Source: Streptomyces sp. YIM 121038 (GTDB lineage Bacteria > Actinomycetota > Actinomycetes > Streptomycetales > Streptomycetaceae). Taken from it: 64,000 nt of DNA. This document shows, in pieces, positions 1-6,808 of this stretch. The stretch lies in the NCBI RefSeq assembly GCF_006088715.1, contig NZ_CP030771.1, positions 310,001 to 374,000 on the forward strand. The letters run 5' to 3'. The translations under genes were made by a program, and so were the position numbers. Position 1 is the first letter of the stretch; every line of letters begins with the position of its first letter. Under the pieces are notes generated by a model, which saw nothing but the letters and a program-made list of their open reading frames with translations, was not told the origin of the DNA and did no database searches.

Positions 1-349
1 CGTGGGCCTGCAGTGGATGCTCGACCCCGAACAGGACCACGTGGGACGCGAGGCCCTCGACGAGCGGCGCCCGCACGAGCACCGCTCCCCCGTGTGCTGG
101 ACCGCGGCATCCGACCTGGACGCGGCGCCCGGCCGAGGCACCCCCGTCGCGGTCGAGGACGCCGAGGTGGGCACGGTGACGCACTGCGTGTGGTCCCCGC
201 GGCTCGGCCGCTTCATCGGCACCGCCGCCGTCGACCCCGGGGTGGCCGCCTCGGGCCAGGAGTTCCGCCTCGCGGGGACCGGCGCCGTGGTGCGCACCGT
301 GTCCGCGCCCTTCCTGACGGCCACCAGCCTCGGCGTCGCGCTCGACTGA
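1..349 (+). CDS. GcvT-like aminomethyltransferase family protein, C-terminal part
   Basis: Partial gene that runs in from before the window; only the last ~115 residues are visible. They have the pattern of the C-terminal beta-barrel of the GcvT/T-protein family: a charged stretch, then GTPVAVEDAEVGTVTHCVWSPRLG, a conserved small-residue strand and a hydrophobic tail. GcvT-fold proteins use tetrahydrofolate to transfer or demethylate one-carbon units. The catalytic N-terminal domains are outside the window, so the substrate cannot be told. The gene stops about 60 bp before the double ketosynthase on the same strand, so it probably belongs to the same biosynthetic operon. The GTG at position 2 is unlikely to be the true start. 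Confidence 0.6.
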   Translation, partial: VGLQWMLDPEQDHVGREALDERRPHEHRSPVCWTAASDLDAAPGRGTPVAVEDAEVGTVTHCVWSPRLGRFIGTAAVDPGVAASGQEFRLAGTGAVVRTVSAPFLTATSLGVALD

Positions 350-409
350 GCCCCTCACACACGCGGCTCACCCCGGCCACGGCAGTGGCCGCAGCGAACA
401 GGAGAAACC

Positions 410-2875
410 ATGAGCTCCAGCACACGGCGCGCGCAGAGTGTCGCCGTCACCGGAATCGGCATCAGCTGCGCGCTCGGCACCGGCGCGGAGCACGTCTGGC
501 AGGCCGTACAGAGCGGTGCCCACGGCATCGGCAAGACCGAGCGCCTCGACGTGTCCAGCCTCAGCTGCCGCTACGCGGGCGAGGTGCGGTCGGTGCCCGC
601 CGGGGTGCGGCGCGTCGGCATGCGACCCGACCGCGCGACGCGCCTCGCCCTGGCCGCCGTGCAGGAGGCCGTCGAGGGCGCGCGCCTGAGCCTGGCCGAC
701 CACGACTCCTACCGGGTGGGTGTGGCGGTCGGCACCTCCGTCGGCGGTCTGGAACACGGCGAGCGGTTCCACTGGGACGTCCTCAAGGACGGCCCCGGCG
801 CGGCCGGGCGGCACCGGCTCACCAGCTACCCGCTGTACACCTCGGCGGACGCCATCAGCGTGGCCTTCCAGCTCAGGGGCCCCAAGGTGGTGCTCTCCAA
901 CGCCTGCGCCGCCGGGTCCAACGCGATCGGCTACGCGGTGGACGCCATCCGTGAAGGGCGCGCGGACATCATGATCGCCGGTGGGGTGGACGTGCTCGAC
1001 ATCCTCTCCCTCGCCGGATTCGACAGCCTCAACGCCCTCGACACCGAGCCCTGCGCCCCCTATTCGCGCAGCACGGGCACCAGCCTCGGCGAGGGATCCG
1101 CCTTCCTCGTCCTGGAGGCGGAGTCCCTCGCCCGGGGCCGCGGCGCCACCGTCCTCGGCCACGTCCTCGGCTACGCGACCACCAGCGACGCCTACCACGC
1201 CACGGCCCCCGACCCGGCCGGCAACGGCGCCTACCGCGCCATGCGCCGCAGCCTCGCCCAGGCCTCGCTGACTCCCGAGGACGTGGACTACGTCAACGGC
1301 CACGGCACGGGCACCCCGACCAACGACAAGGCCGAGACCAAGGCGGTGGCCGACCTCTTCGCGCCCGCCGCCCCGGTGCCCATGAGCAGTACCAAGTCCC
1401 AGGTGGGGCACATGCTCGGGGCCGCCGGAGCCATGGAGGCGGCCACCTGCGTGCTGGCGCTGCGCGACGGGGTCCTGCCGCCCACCGTCAACGTCGCGGA
1501 GCCGGCCGGCACCGCGCGCGACCTCGTCGCCAACCACGCCCGCCCGCAGGCTCTGGACGTGGTCGTCTCCAACTCCTTCGCCTTCGGCGGCAACAACTGT
1601 TCCCTCGTCCTGGGCCGTCGCCCGGCACCCCCCGCCGACGTGCCCGACCACCGCGTGGTCATCACCGGCGCCGGTCCCGTCACCGCGCTGGGCAGCGGCC
1701 GCCAGGCCTTCCTCGACGCGCTGCGCGCGGGGACCAGCGCCGTCGGGGCCGCCCGTCTGACCGATGTGTCCCTGTCCCGCACCCGCCGGGCCGCGGAACT
1801 CGACAGCGCCGAGTGCCGACGCCATGTGGACCCGGCCTACGCCCGCCGCCTCGACCAGATCGGCCTGCTCACCCTCGCCGCCAGCCGACTCGCCGTACGC
1901 GACGCCGGTCTGCGGATCACCAAGGCCGACGCGGAGCGCGTCGGCATGGTCTTCGGCACCTTCAGCGGGCCCATGCAGACCGTCGCCCAGCTCAGCGAGA
2001 CCATCGGCACCGTGGGCCCGCACCGGGTCAACCCCCGGCTGTTCCCCAACTCGGTCATGAACGCGGCGGCCGGTCACGCCTGTCTCGCCCTGCAGATCCG
2101 CGGCCCCCTGTCCACCCTGGCCACCGGCTGCGTCGCCGGCCTCAGCGGCCTGGCCTACGCCGCCGACCTGGTGCGGCGCGGGGAGGCCGACGTCATGCTC
2201 GCGGTCGGCGCGGACGAGCTGACCCCCCTGCTCCACTGCGGCTTCGACCGCCTGGGCCTGCTCTCCGACGACACCGTCCGCCCCTACGCCGACCCCGCGG
2301 GCGGCACCGTCCTGGGCGCGGGCGGCGCCGCGCTGGTCGTGGAGTCCCTGGAGCACGCCCTGCGGCGCGGGGCGACGGTCCTCGCCGAGGTCAAGGGCCA
2401 CGCGATGACCTCGGACGCCTACCGCGTCGCCGGGAACGACCCCTCCGGCGCGGCCTGGGCCGAGAGCTTCACCCGCACCCTCGACCACGCCGGCCTGGCC
2501 GCGGACGACATCGGCACCGTGTACGGCGACGCGCGCGGCACCGCCGCCATCGACGCCGCCGAGGCCGCCGCCGTGAGCCGGGTCTGGCAGCCCGGACAGG
2601 TGCGGCTGAGCAACCTCAGCCCGTACGTGGGGCACGTGCACAGCACCACCTCGCTGATGTCCGCGGTCTGCGCCGTCGAGACCGTCCGCACCGGCTGGAG
2701 TCCCGACGTCCCGCCGCCGTCCACGCCGGGGAACGTGAGCACGTACCTCCGGGCCGGTGCCGAGGCGGGCCGGGCCTGCCTGGTCACGGCCGCCAACTGG
2801 GGCGGTACGTACGCCTCCCTCGTCCTCGCGCCGTACACCGGCCCGGCGGCGACGGCCCGGACGGCGGTGGGGTGA
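410..2875 (+). CDS. fused double beta-ketoacyl-ACP synthase (KS-KS)
   Basis: An 821-aa protein made of two FabF-type ketosynthases in tandem. KS1 (about residues 8-405) keeps the full catalytic set: Cys166 in NACAAGSNA, His298 in NGHGTGT, Lys329 and His334 in STKSQVGH. KS2 (about 420-815) keeps Cys574 (ATGCVAG) and His742 (YVGH), but the first histidine is Asp707 (YGDARGT) and the lysine is Ser737. KS1 is thus predicted to condense acyl-ACP and malonyl-ACP, while KS2 looks like a chain-length-factor-like or gatekeeping partner. Type II PKS normally encode these as two proteins. The RBS AGGAG lies just before the ATG. The stop overlaps the next gene's ATG (TGATG), so an operon is likely. No acyl carrier protein gene is visible; it is probably upstream. 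Confidence 0.9.
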   Translation: MSSSTRRAQSVAVTGIGISCALGTGAEHVWQAVQSGAHGIGKTERLDVSSLSCRYAGEVRSVPAGVRRVGMRPDRATRLALAAVQEAVEGARLSLADHDSYRVGVAVGTSVGGLEHGERFHWDVLKDGPGAAGRHRLTSYPLYTSADAISVAFQLRGPKVVLSNACAAGSNAIGYAVDAIREGRADIMIAGGVDVLDILSLAGFDSLNALDTEPCAPYSRSTGTSLGEGSAFLVLEAESLARGRGATVLGHVLGYATTSDAYHATAPDPAGNGAYRAMRRSLAQASLTPEDVDYVNGHGTGTPTNDKAETKAVADLFAPAAPVPMSSTKSQVGHMLGAAGAMEAATCVLALRDGVLPPTVNVAEPAGTARDLVANHARPQALDVVVSNSFAFGGNNCSLVLGRRPAPPADVPDHRVVITGAGPVTALGSGRQAFLDALRAGTSAVGAARLTDVSLSRTRRAAELDSAECRRHVDPAYARRLDQIGLLTLAASRLAVRDAGLRITKADAERVGMVFGTFSGPMQTVAQLSETIGTVGPHRVNPRLFPNSVMNAAAGHACLALQIRGPLSTLATGCVAGLSGLAYAADLVRRGEADVMLAVGADELTPLLHCGFDRLGLLSDDTVRPYADPAGGTVLGAGGAALVVESLEHALRRGATVLAEVKGHAMTSDAYRVAGNDPSGAAWAESFTRTLDHAGLAADDIGTVYGDARGTAAIDAAEAAAVSRVWQPGQVRLSNLSPYVGHVHSTTSLMSAVCAVETVRTGWSPDVPPPSTPGNVSTYLRAGAEAGRACLVTAANWGGTYASLVLAPYTGPAATARTAVG

Positions 2876-3252
2876 TGGCTCCACCCGCCCTCGTCCTGCT
2901 CGCACCGGCGCAGATCCCCGATCCGGACGACGCGTGCTGGCGCGACTGGCTCACCGCCGAAGAGATCTCGTTCAGCCGCGGCTTCCAGCGCGCGCACGAG
3001 CACCTGGCGGCGCGCAGGGCCGCGAAGGCCGCCGTCGCGTCGCTCCTGGGCCTGCCCGCCGACCACCGGCTCTGCCGGGCGCTCGAAGTGGTCCGGGCGC
3101 CCGGTTCCGGGCCCGTGCTCCGGCTCGGCGGCGCCCCCGCACACCTGCTGCGCGACGCGGGCCTGCCGCACCCCCGCGTCTCCTTGACGCACGCCAGGGG
3201 CCACGCCGCGGCGCTCGCCTGGCTGCCGGTCCCGAAGGCGGGTGCGCGATGA
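2875..3252 (+). CDS. 4'-phosphopantetheinyl transferase-like / holo-ACP synthase-like protein
   Basis: A 125-aa protein overlapping both neighbours by 1-4 bases, so translationally coupled. Features resembling the PPTase superfamily are an N-terminal LTAEEISFSRGF stretch followed by ARRAAKAAV (comparable to the WxxKEA/K region) and a C-terminal VSLTHARGHAAALA strand (like the SLSH...A.A motif). Such enzymes attach the phosphopantetheine arm to an ACP. It is shorter than Sfp-type enzymes and close in size to AcpS. The usual acidic magnesium residues are not all obvious, so activity is uncertain. Its position next to the ketosynthase suggests it primes the cluster's carrier protein. Confidence 0.6.
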   Translation: MAPPALVLLAPAQIPDPDDACWRDWLTAEEISFSRGFQRAHEHLAARRAAKAAVASLLGLPADHRLCRALEVVRAPGSGPVLRLGGAPAHLLRDAGLPHPRVSLTHARGHAAALAWLPVPKAGAR

Positions 3253-3998
3253 CCGCGGGCAGCCAGGTCGCCCTCGTCACGGGCGCGCTGGGCGGCATCG
3301 GCCGGGCCGTCACCGAGCACTTCCTCGCGCGCGGCATGGGCGTGCTGGTGACCGACCTGGACGGCGAGGCCTGCCGCCGGGCCGCGCGCGACCTGAACGG
3401 TTCCGGCGGCCCGGGCCGCGCGCTGGGCTGCGGGCTCGACGTCACCGAGCCCGAGGCGTGGGAGCGGGCGACCCGGCTGGCCCGGCGCCGCTTCGGCCGC
3501 CTCACCGTCCTGGTCAACAACGCCGGAGCCCTGGGGCACCAGCCGTTGGAGGGCACGGGCGAGCAGGAGTGGGCCCGCGTGGTCCGCGTCTGCCAGCGCG
3601 GCACGTTCCTCGGCATGAAGGCCGTGGCGCCGTGTCTGCGCTCCGCGGGTGGCGGCGCGATCGTCAACGTCGCTTCGGTGTACGCGCTCGTGGGCTCGGG
3701 CGCCTCGTTCGCGTACCACGCGGCCAAGGGCGCCGTCCGGGCCATGACGACCGCCGCGGCCGTCGAGCTCGCTCCCGGCGGGATCCGGGTGAACGCCGTC
3801 TACCCCGGCATGGTCGCCACCTCCATGACGAGCTCCGCCCCGGCAACGGTCGTACGGCGGGCCGTGGACGCGACACCGCTGTGCCGTGCCGCCCGTCCGG
3901 AGGAGATCGCGGCCGCGGTGGGCTTCCTGGCGTCGCCCGCGGCCTCCTACGTCACGGGCGCCGAGCTCGTCGTCGACGGCGGTTACACCGCCCGCTAG
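3249..3998 (+). CDS. SDR-family 3-oxoacyl-[ACP] reductase-like protein
   Basis: A classical short-chain dehydrogenase of 249 aa. It shows the Rossmann glycine motif TGALGGIGRA (residues 11-20), Asp36 at the end of beta-2, NNAG (90-93), and the catalytic Ser143, Tyr156 and Lys160 (YHAAK). It ends with the typical VTGAELVVDGGYT. FabG-like members reduce the beta-keto group after KS condensation. Asp36 after beta-2 tends to favour NADH, but this is weak evidence. The ATG overlaps the stop of the PPTase-like gene (ATGA), so the KS-KS, PPTase and SDR genes form a tightly packed set consistent with a reducing type II system. Confidence 0.88.
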   Translation: MTAGSQVALVTGALGGIGRAVTEHFLARGMGVLVTDLDGEACRRAARDLNGSGGPGRALGCGLDVTEPEAWERATRLARRRFGRLTVLVNNAGALGHQPLEGTGEQEWARVVRVCQRGTFLGMKAVAPCLRSAGGGAIVNVASVYALVGSGASFAYHAAKGAVRAMTTAAAVELAPGGIRVNAVYPGMVATSMTSSAPATVVRRAVDATPLCRAARPEEIAAAVGFLASPAASYVTGAELVVDGGYTAR

Positions 3999-4090
3999 GG
4001 CCTGCCCGGTGCGGCGCCGCGCCGGCCCATCGGGCAAGACCCCGGCGCTCCCGACCAGCAGTACCGCACTCATGAAGGGCCGTAGCGCTC

Positions 4091-5698
4091 ATGCCCCCTG
4101 CGTCTTCCCGCCGACCGTGGTCGGTCCTCGCGGTGCTGTGCACCGGCTTCTTCGCGATCGTCATGGATACGACGATGGTCAACGCCGCTGTCCCCGTCAT
4201 GATCGGCGAGTTCGGGGCGGGCCTCGGTGCAGCGCTGTGGGTGGTGAACGCCTATGTCCTGACCTATGCGGCGCTGCTGATCACCGGCGGGCGGCTGGGT
4301 GACCGCTTCGGTCCCAAGCGGCTGTATCTGGCGGGCCTCGCGGTCTTCACGGTCGCGGCGGGCTGGTGCGCGGCGGCCGACAGCATCCGCGAGTTGATCG
4401 CCCTGCGCGTGGTGCAGGGCCTGGGTGCGGCTCTTCTGACGCCGCAGACCAGCGCGTTCATCACCGTGCTCTTCCCGCCCCGGCTCCGGGGCACGGCGTT
4501 CGGCGTCTGGGGCGGTGTGATCGGGCTCTCGGCCGTGGCGGGGCCCCTCGCGGGCGGGGGTCTGATCGCGTGGGCGGGCTGGGAGTGGATCTTCCTGGCC
4601 CATGTGCCGCTGGGCTGCGTCGCCTTCGTCCTGGCGGCGGTGGTCGTGCCGGACCACCGTCCGCGCGTCCCGCACGGCTGGGACGTCACCGGCACGCTCC
4701 TGGTGACGGCCGGTCTCGCGGCCTTCTGTTACGGGCTGTTGGAGTACGGCCGCCCCGGCGGCACGGCGTCGGTGGCCGCCGGGACCTGGGTGGGCGTCGG
4801 CGCGGTCCTGCTGGTCTGTCTCCTCGTGCAGCAACGGCGCACGCGGGGCGAGCCCTTGGTGCCGCGGGCCCTGTATCGGCGCCGCGCTTTCGTGAGGGTG
4901 GCGGCCATCGGTGCCGGGGTCCACTTCGCCGTGGTCGGCACCGCGCTGCCGCTGCTGCTCTACCTCCAGAGCGTCCTGGGCAACGACCCGCTCGCCGCCG
5001 CCACGATCACCGCTCCCTCCGCCCTCGCCGTCGGTGTCGTCGCCGTCGTGGTGGGCAGGTGGAGCCAGGGCGCGCGCACGGCTCGGCTGCTCGGCGTCGG
5101 CGTACTCGTCTACGCGGCGGGACTTGCGCTCACCGTCCTGTGCGCCCGACCCGGCGTGAGCGCATGGCAGTTGCTCCCGCCGATGCTGATTGCCGACGCG
5201 GGCATCGGCTGCACCCTCGCCCCGGTGACGGCCATCGCCTTTCAGAGCGTGCCCCCTTCCCTGGCGTCCGGCGCGTCGGGGGTGCTCAACACCGCGCGGC
5301 AGATCGGTGGCGTCCTGGGCGGGGTCGGCGTCGGGGCCCTGCTGCGCCTTCGGCTCTCCGCCGACCTGCCGGCGCACACCCATGCCACGGCGGAGGACCT
5401 GCCTTCCCCGCTGCGTGCGCCCTTCACCGACTCCCTGCTCCGCCTCTCCGGCGACAGCCTCACGCGGCCCCCCGCGCCGGCCGGCCTGTCCCCGCGCGAG
5501 GCAGGCCTCTTCGGCGACTTCACCGACGCCGTCTTCCAACAGACGTTCATCAGCGCCTGGCGCACCACGATGGCGCTTCCCATCGGCGTCCTGCTGCTCT
5601 GCTACGTGCTCAGCAGGCGTCTGCCGCTCGAATCCCCTCTCCGAATCCCACCGCAAGGAAAAGGAAAGAAAAGCCCTCAGCATTCACAGAGCTCCTAA
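4091..5698 (+). CDS. DHA2-family MFS drug/metabolite exporter
   Basis: A 535-aa integral membrane protein with the 14-helix layout of the DHA2 drug:H+ antiporter family (EmrB/QacA-like). Visible signatures are MDTTMVNAAVP in TM1 (motif D1), GRLGDRFGPKR between TM2 and TM3 (motif A), RVVQGLGAALLTP in TM4 (motif B) and AGPLAGGGL in TM5 (antiporter motif C). A soluble loop precedes the last helix. It starts 92 bp after the reductase on the same strand, so it may export the product of the upstream cluster or act in self-resistance. The substrate cannot be inferred. Confidence 0.92.
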   Translation: MPPASSRRPWSVLAVLCTGFFAIVMDTTMVNAAVPVMIGEFGAGLGAALWVVNAYVLTYAALLITGGRLGDRFGPKRLYLAGLAVFTVAAGWCAAADSIRELIALRVVQGLGAALLTPQTSAFITVLFPPRLRGTAFGVWGGVIGLSAVAGPLAGGGLIAWAGWEWIFLAHVPLGCVAFVLAAVVVPDHRPRVPHGWDVTGTLLVTAGLAAFCYGLLEYGRPGGTASVAAGTWVGVGAVLLVCLLVQQRRTRGEPLVPRALYRRRAFVRVAAIGAGVHFAVVGTALPLLLYLQSVLGNDPLAAATITAPSALAVGVVAVVVGRWSQGARTARLLGVGVLVYAAGLALTVLCARPGVSAWQLLPPMLIADAGIGCTLAPVTAIAFQSVPPSLASGASGVLNTARQIGGVLGGVGVGALLRLRLSADLPAHTHATAEDLPSPLRAPFTDSLLRLSGDSLTRPPAPAGLSPREAGLFGDFTDAVFQQTFISAWRTTMALPIGVLLLCYVLSRRLPLESPLRIPPQGKGKKSPQHSQSS

Positions 5699-5741
5699 TC
5701 TGGCCGAGGGTAGAAAGCAAGGCCCCGCCGAGAAATCCCCG

Positions 5742-5771
5742 GCACATTCCGCAGCACATTCCGCAGCACAT
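5742..5771. repeat. 12-bp tandem repeat, 2.5 copies
   Basis: The unit GCACATTCCGCA occurs twice head to tail (5742-5753 and 5754-5765), followed by a half copy, immediately before the ribosome binding site of the secreted protein at 5790. It may be a slippage product or part of the leader; no function can be assigned. Confidence 0.7.
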
Positions 5772-5789
5772 AGAGAAAGCAGGACTTCC

Positions 5790-6125
5790 ATGCTGAACAC
5801 CTCCAGCAAGATCGCCCGGTTCCTCTGCTCCGCCGCCCTCGTGGGTGCGGTCGGCGTCGCCGTCGCGGGCCCCGCGCAGGCGGCCTCGCAGGCGCGCTCC
5901 CCGCAGGCCGGCGACGCCACCCAGGGGCAGTACGTGCACCTCCAGGGCAAGCTCACGGCCGTGGCGGACGACCACGTCAAGGTCACCACGGGCGGGACGG
6001 TCGTGACCGTGCTGCTCACCGATGACGCCTACTGGATCGGCCACCTGAAGGTCGGCGCCCAGGCCGACGTCACGGCAACCCTCGCGGACGGGGTCTACAC
6101 CGCCAAGGTGATCGTCACCTGGTAA
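5790..6125 (+). CDS. small secreted DUF5666-like protein (copy 1)
   Basis: A 111-aa protein with a clear Sec signal peptide: basic MLNTSSKIARF, a hydrophobic core and a predicted AQA/A cleavage near residue 32. The mature part is a small all-beta-looking module: YVHLQGKLTAVADDHVKV, then a valine-rich strand, KVGAQADVTATL and a final KVIVTW. This spacing resembles small OB-like DUF5666 domains, but I cannot confirm the family. It is clearly paralogous to the next gene. The start was chosen for the signal peptide and the AGCAGGA sequence upstream. No catalytic residues or cysteines are present, so it may be a binding or wall-associated protein. Confidence 0.75.
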   Translation: MLNTSSKIARFLCSAALVGAVGVAVAGPAQAASQARSPQAGDATQGQYVHLQGKLTAVADDHVKVTTGGTVVTVLLTDDAYWIGHLKVGAQADVTATLADGVYTAKVIVTW

Positions 6126-6141
6126 CCCCGAATCCCACCGC

Positions 6142-6175
6142 CCGCCCGGGATCCGCGTCAGCGGACCCCGGGCGG
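6142..6175 (+). terminator. strong hairpin terminator after copy 1
   Basis: The arms CCGCCCGGGATCCGC and GCGGACCCCGGGCGG form a 15-bp stem (one G-T pair) with loop GTCA, 17 bases after the stop of the first small secreted protein. TTCTCCTTG follows, a weak T-rich tail typical of high-GC actinobacteria. Confidence 0.8.
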
Positions 6176-6348
6176 TTCTCCTTGCCCACGACCCGCTCCG
6201 GAGAATCAATTCCTCACCATCGCAAGAACAACGAAAGAAAACCTTTCAACGAAGCGGAGGGAGAATACCCTTCGGAATGTCACATCACCGTCCGGATCCC
6301 CACCCATTTCCCGCAAGGGAATCCGGCACCGACATCGAGGAGTGCAGT

Positions 6349-6699
6349 ATGAACAGATCCCGGAACCTCATGGTCAAGCTGGCGTCAGTCGGCATCGGCC
6401 TGGTCGCCACCGTGGGCGCGTTCGCTTCGACGGCGCACGCCGCTCCGGCAGACCCACGGCCCCTCAAGGCCACGAGCGCCCAGGCCGCCAACCCGGCCCA
6501 AGTCACGGTGTTCTTCGGCAGGATCACCGCCTTCAAGGACGACTACCTCGAACTCGCCACGCAGACGGGGCAGATGCGTTTCAGCCTCCGCTACGGCGCC
6601 GAGTACTACGGCCCCATGCGCGTGGACGTCTACGCACGGGTGGAGGCCTCCTTTGCCAACGGCGAGTGGTACGCCAAGCGGATCTACGCCCGGGCGTAG
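6349..6699 (+). CDS. small secreted DUF5666-like protein (copy 2)
   Basis: A 116-aa secreted protein with a signal peptide (MNRSRNLMVKLASVGIG..., cleavage near THAA/AP, residue ~33). The mature domain follows the layout of copy 1: VTVFFGRITAFKDDYLELAT lines up with VHLQGKLTAVADDHVKVTT, and NGEWYAKRIYAR with DGVYTAKVIVTW. The start at 6349 was preferred over an upstream in-frame ATG at 6277 because GAGGAG lies 6 bases before it and the signal peptide begins here. Identity with copy 1 is modest, so the duplication is old. It has its own 220-bp upstream region. Function unknown. Confidence 0.78.
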   Translation: MNRSRNLMVKLASVGIGLVATVGAFASTAHAAPADPRPLKATSAQAANPAQVTVFFGRITAFKDDYLELATQTGQMRFSLRYGAEYYGPMRVDVYARVEASFANGEWYAKRIYARA

Positions 6700-6719
6700 C
6701 GGATACCTGATCGGATGCG

Positions 6720-6749
6720 GCCTCTGCCGGAGAAGTCTCCGGCAGAGGC
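6720..6749. terminator. perfect bidirectional hairpin between convergent genes
   Basis: GCCTCTGCCGGAGA and TCTCCGGCAGAGGC are perfect complements separated by AG. The hairpin sits between the small secreted protein (plus) and the LuxR gene (minus) and can end transcription from both sides. Confidence 0.85.
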
Positions 6750-6808
6750 TCACGTGTGCCCGCGCCCTCCTGCTCCGCCGTACCGCACCGCCGTGGTGGC
6801 GCGCGCGT

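Noticed and set aside
2..349. complete small gene from GTG 2
   Set aside because: The protein is clearly the C-terminal part of a larger GcvT-like domain, so the GTG is internal.
368..2905. 845-aa minus-strand ORF
   Set aside because: Antisense shadow of the double ketosynthase; composition is typical of the complementary frame and no motifs are present.
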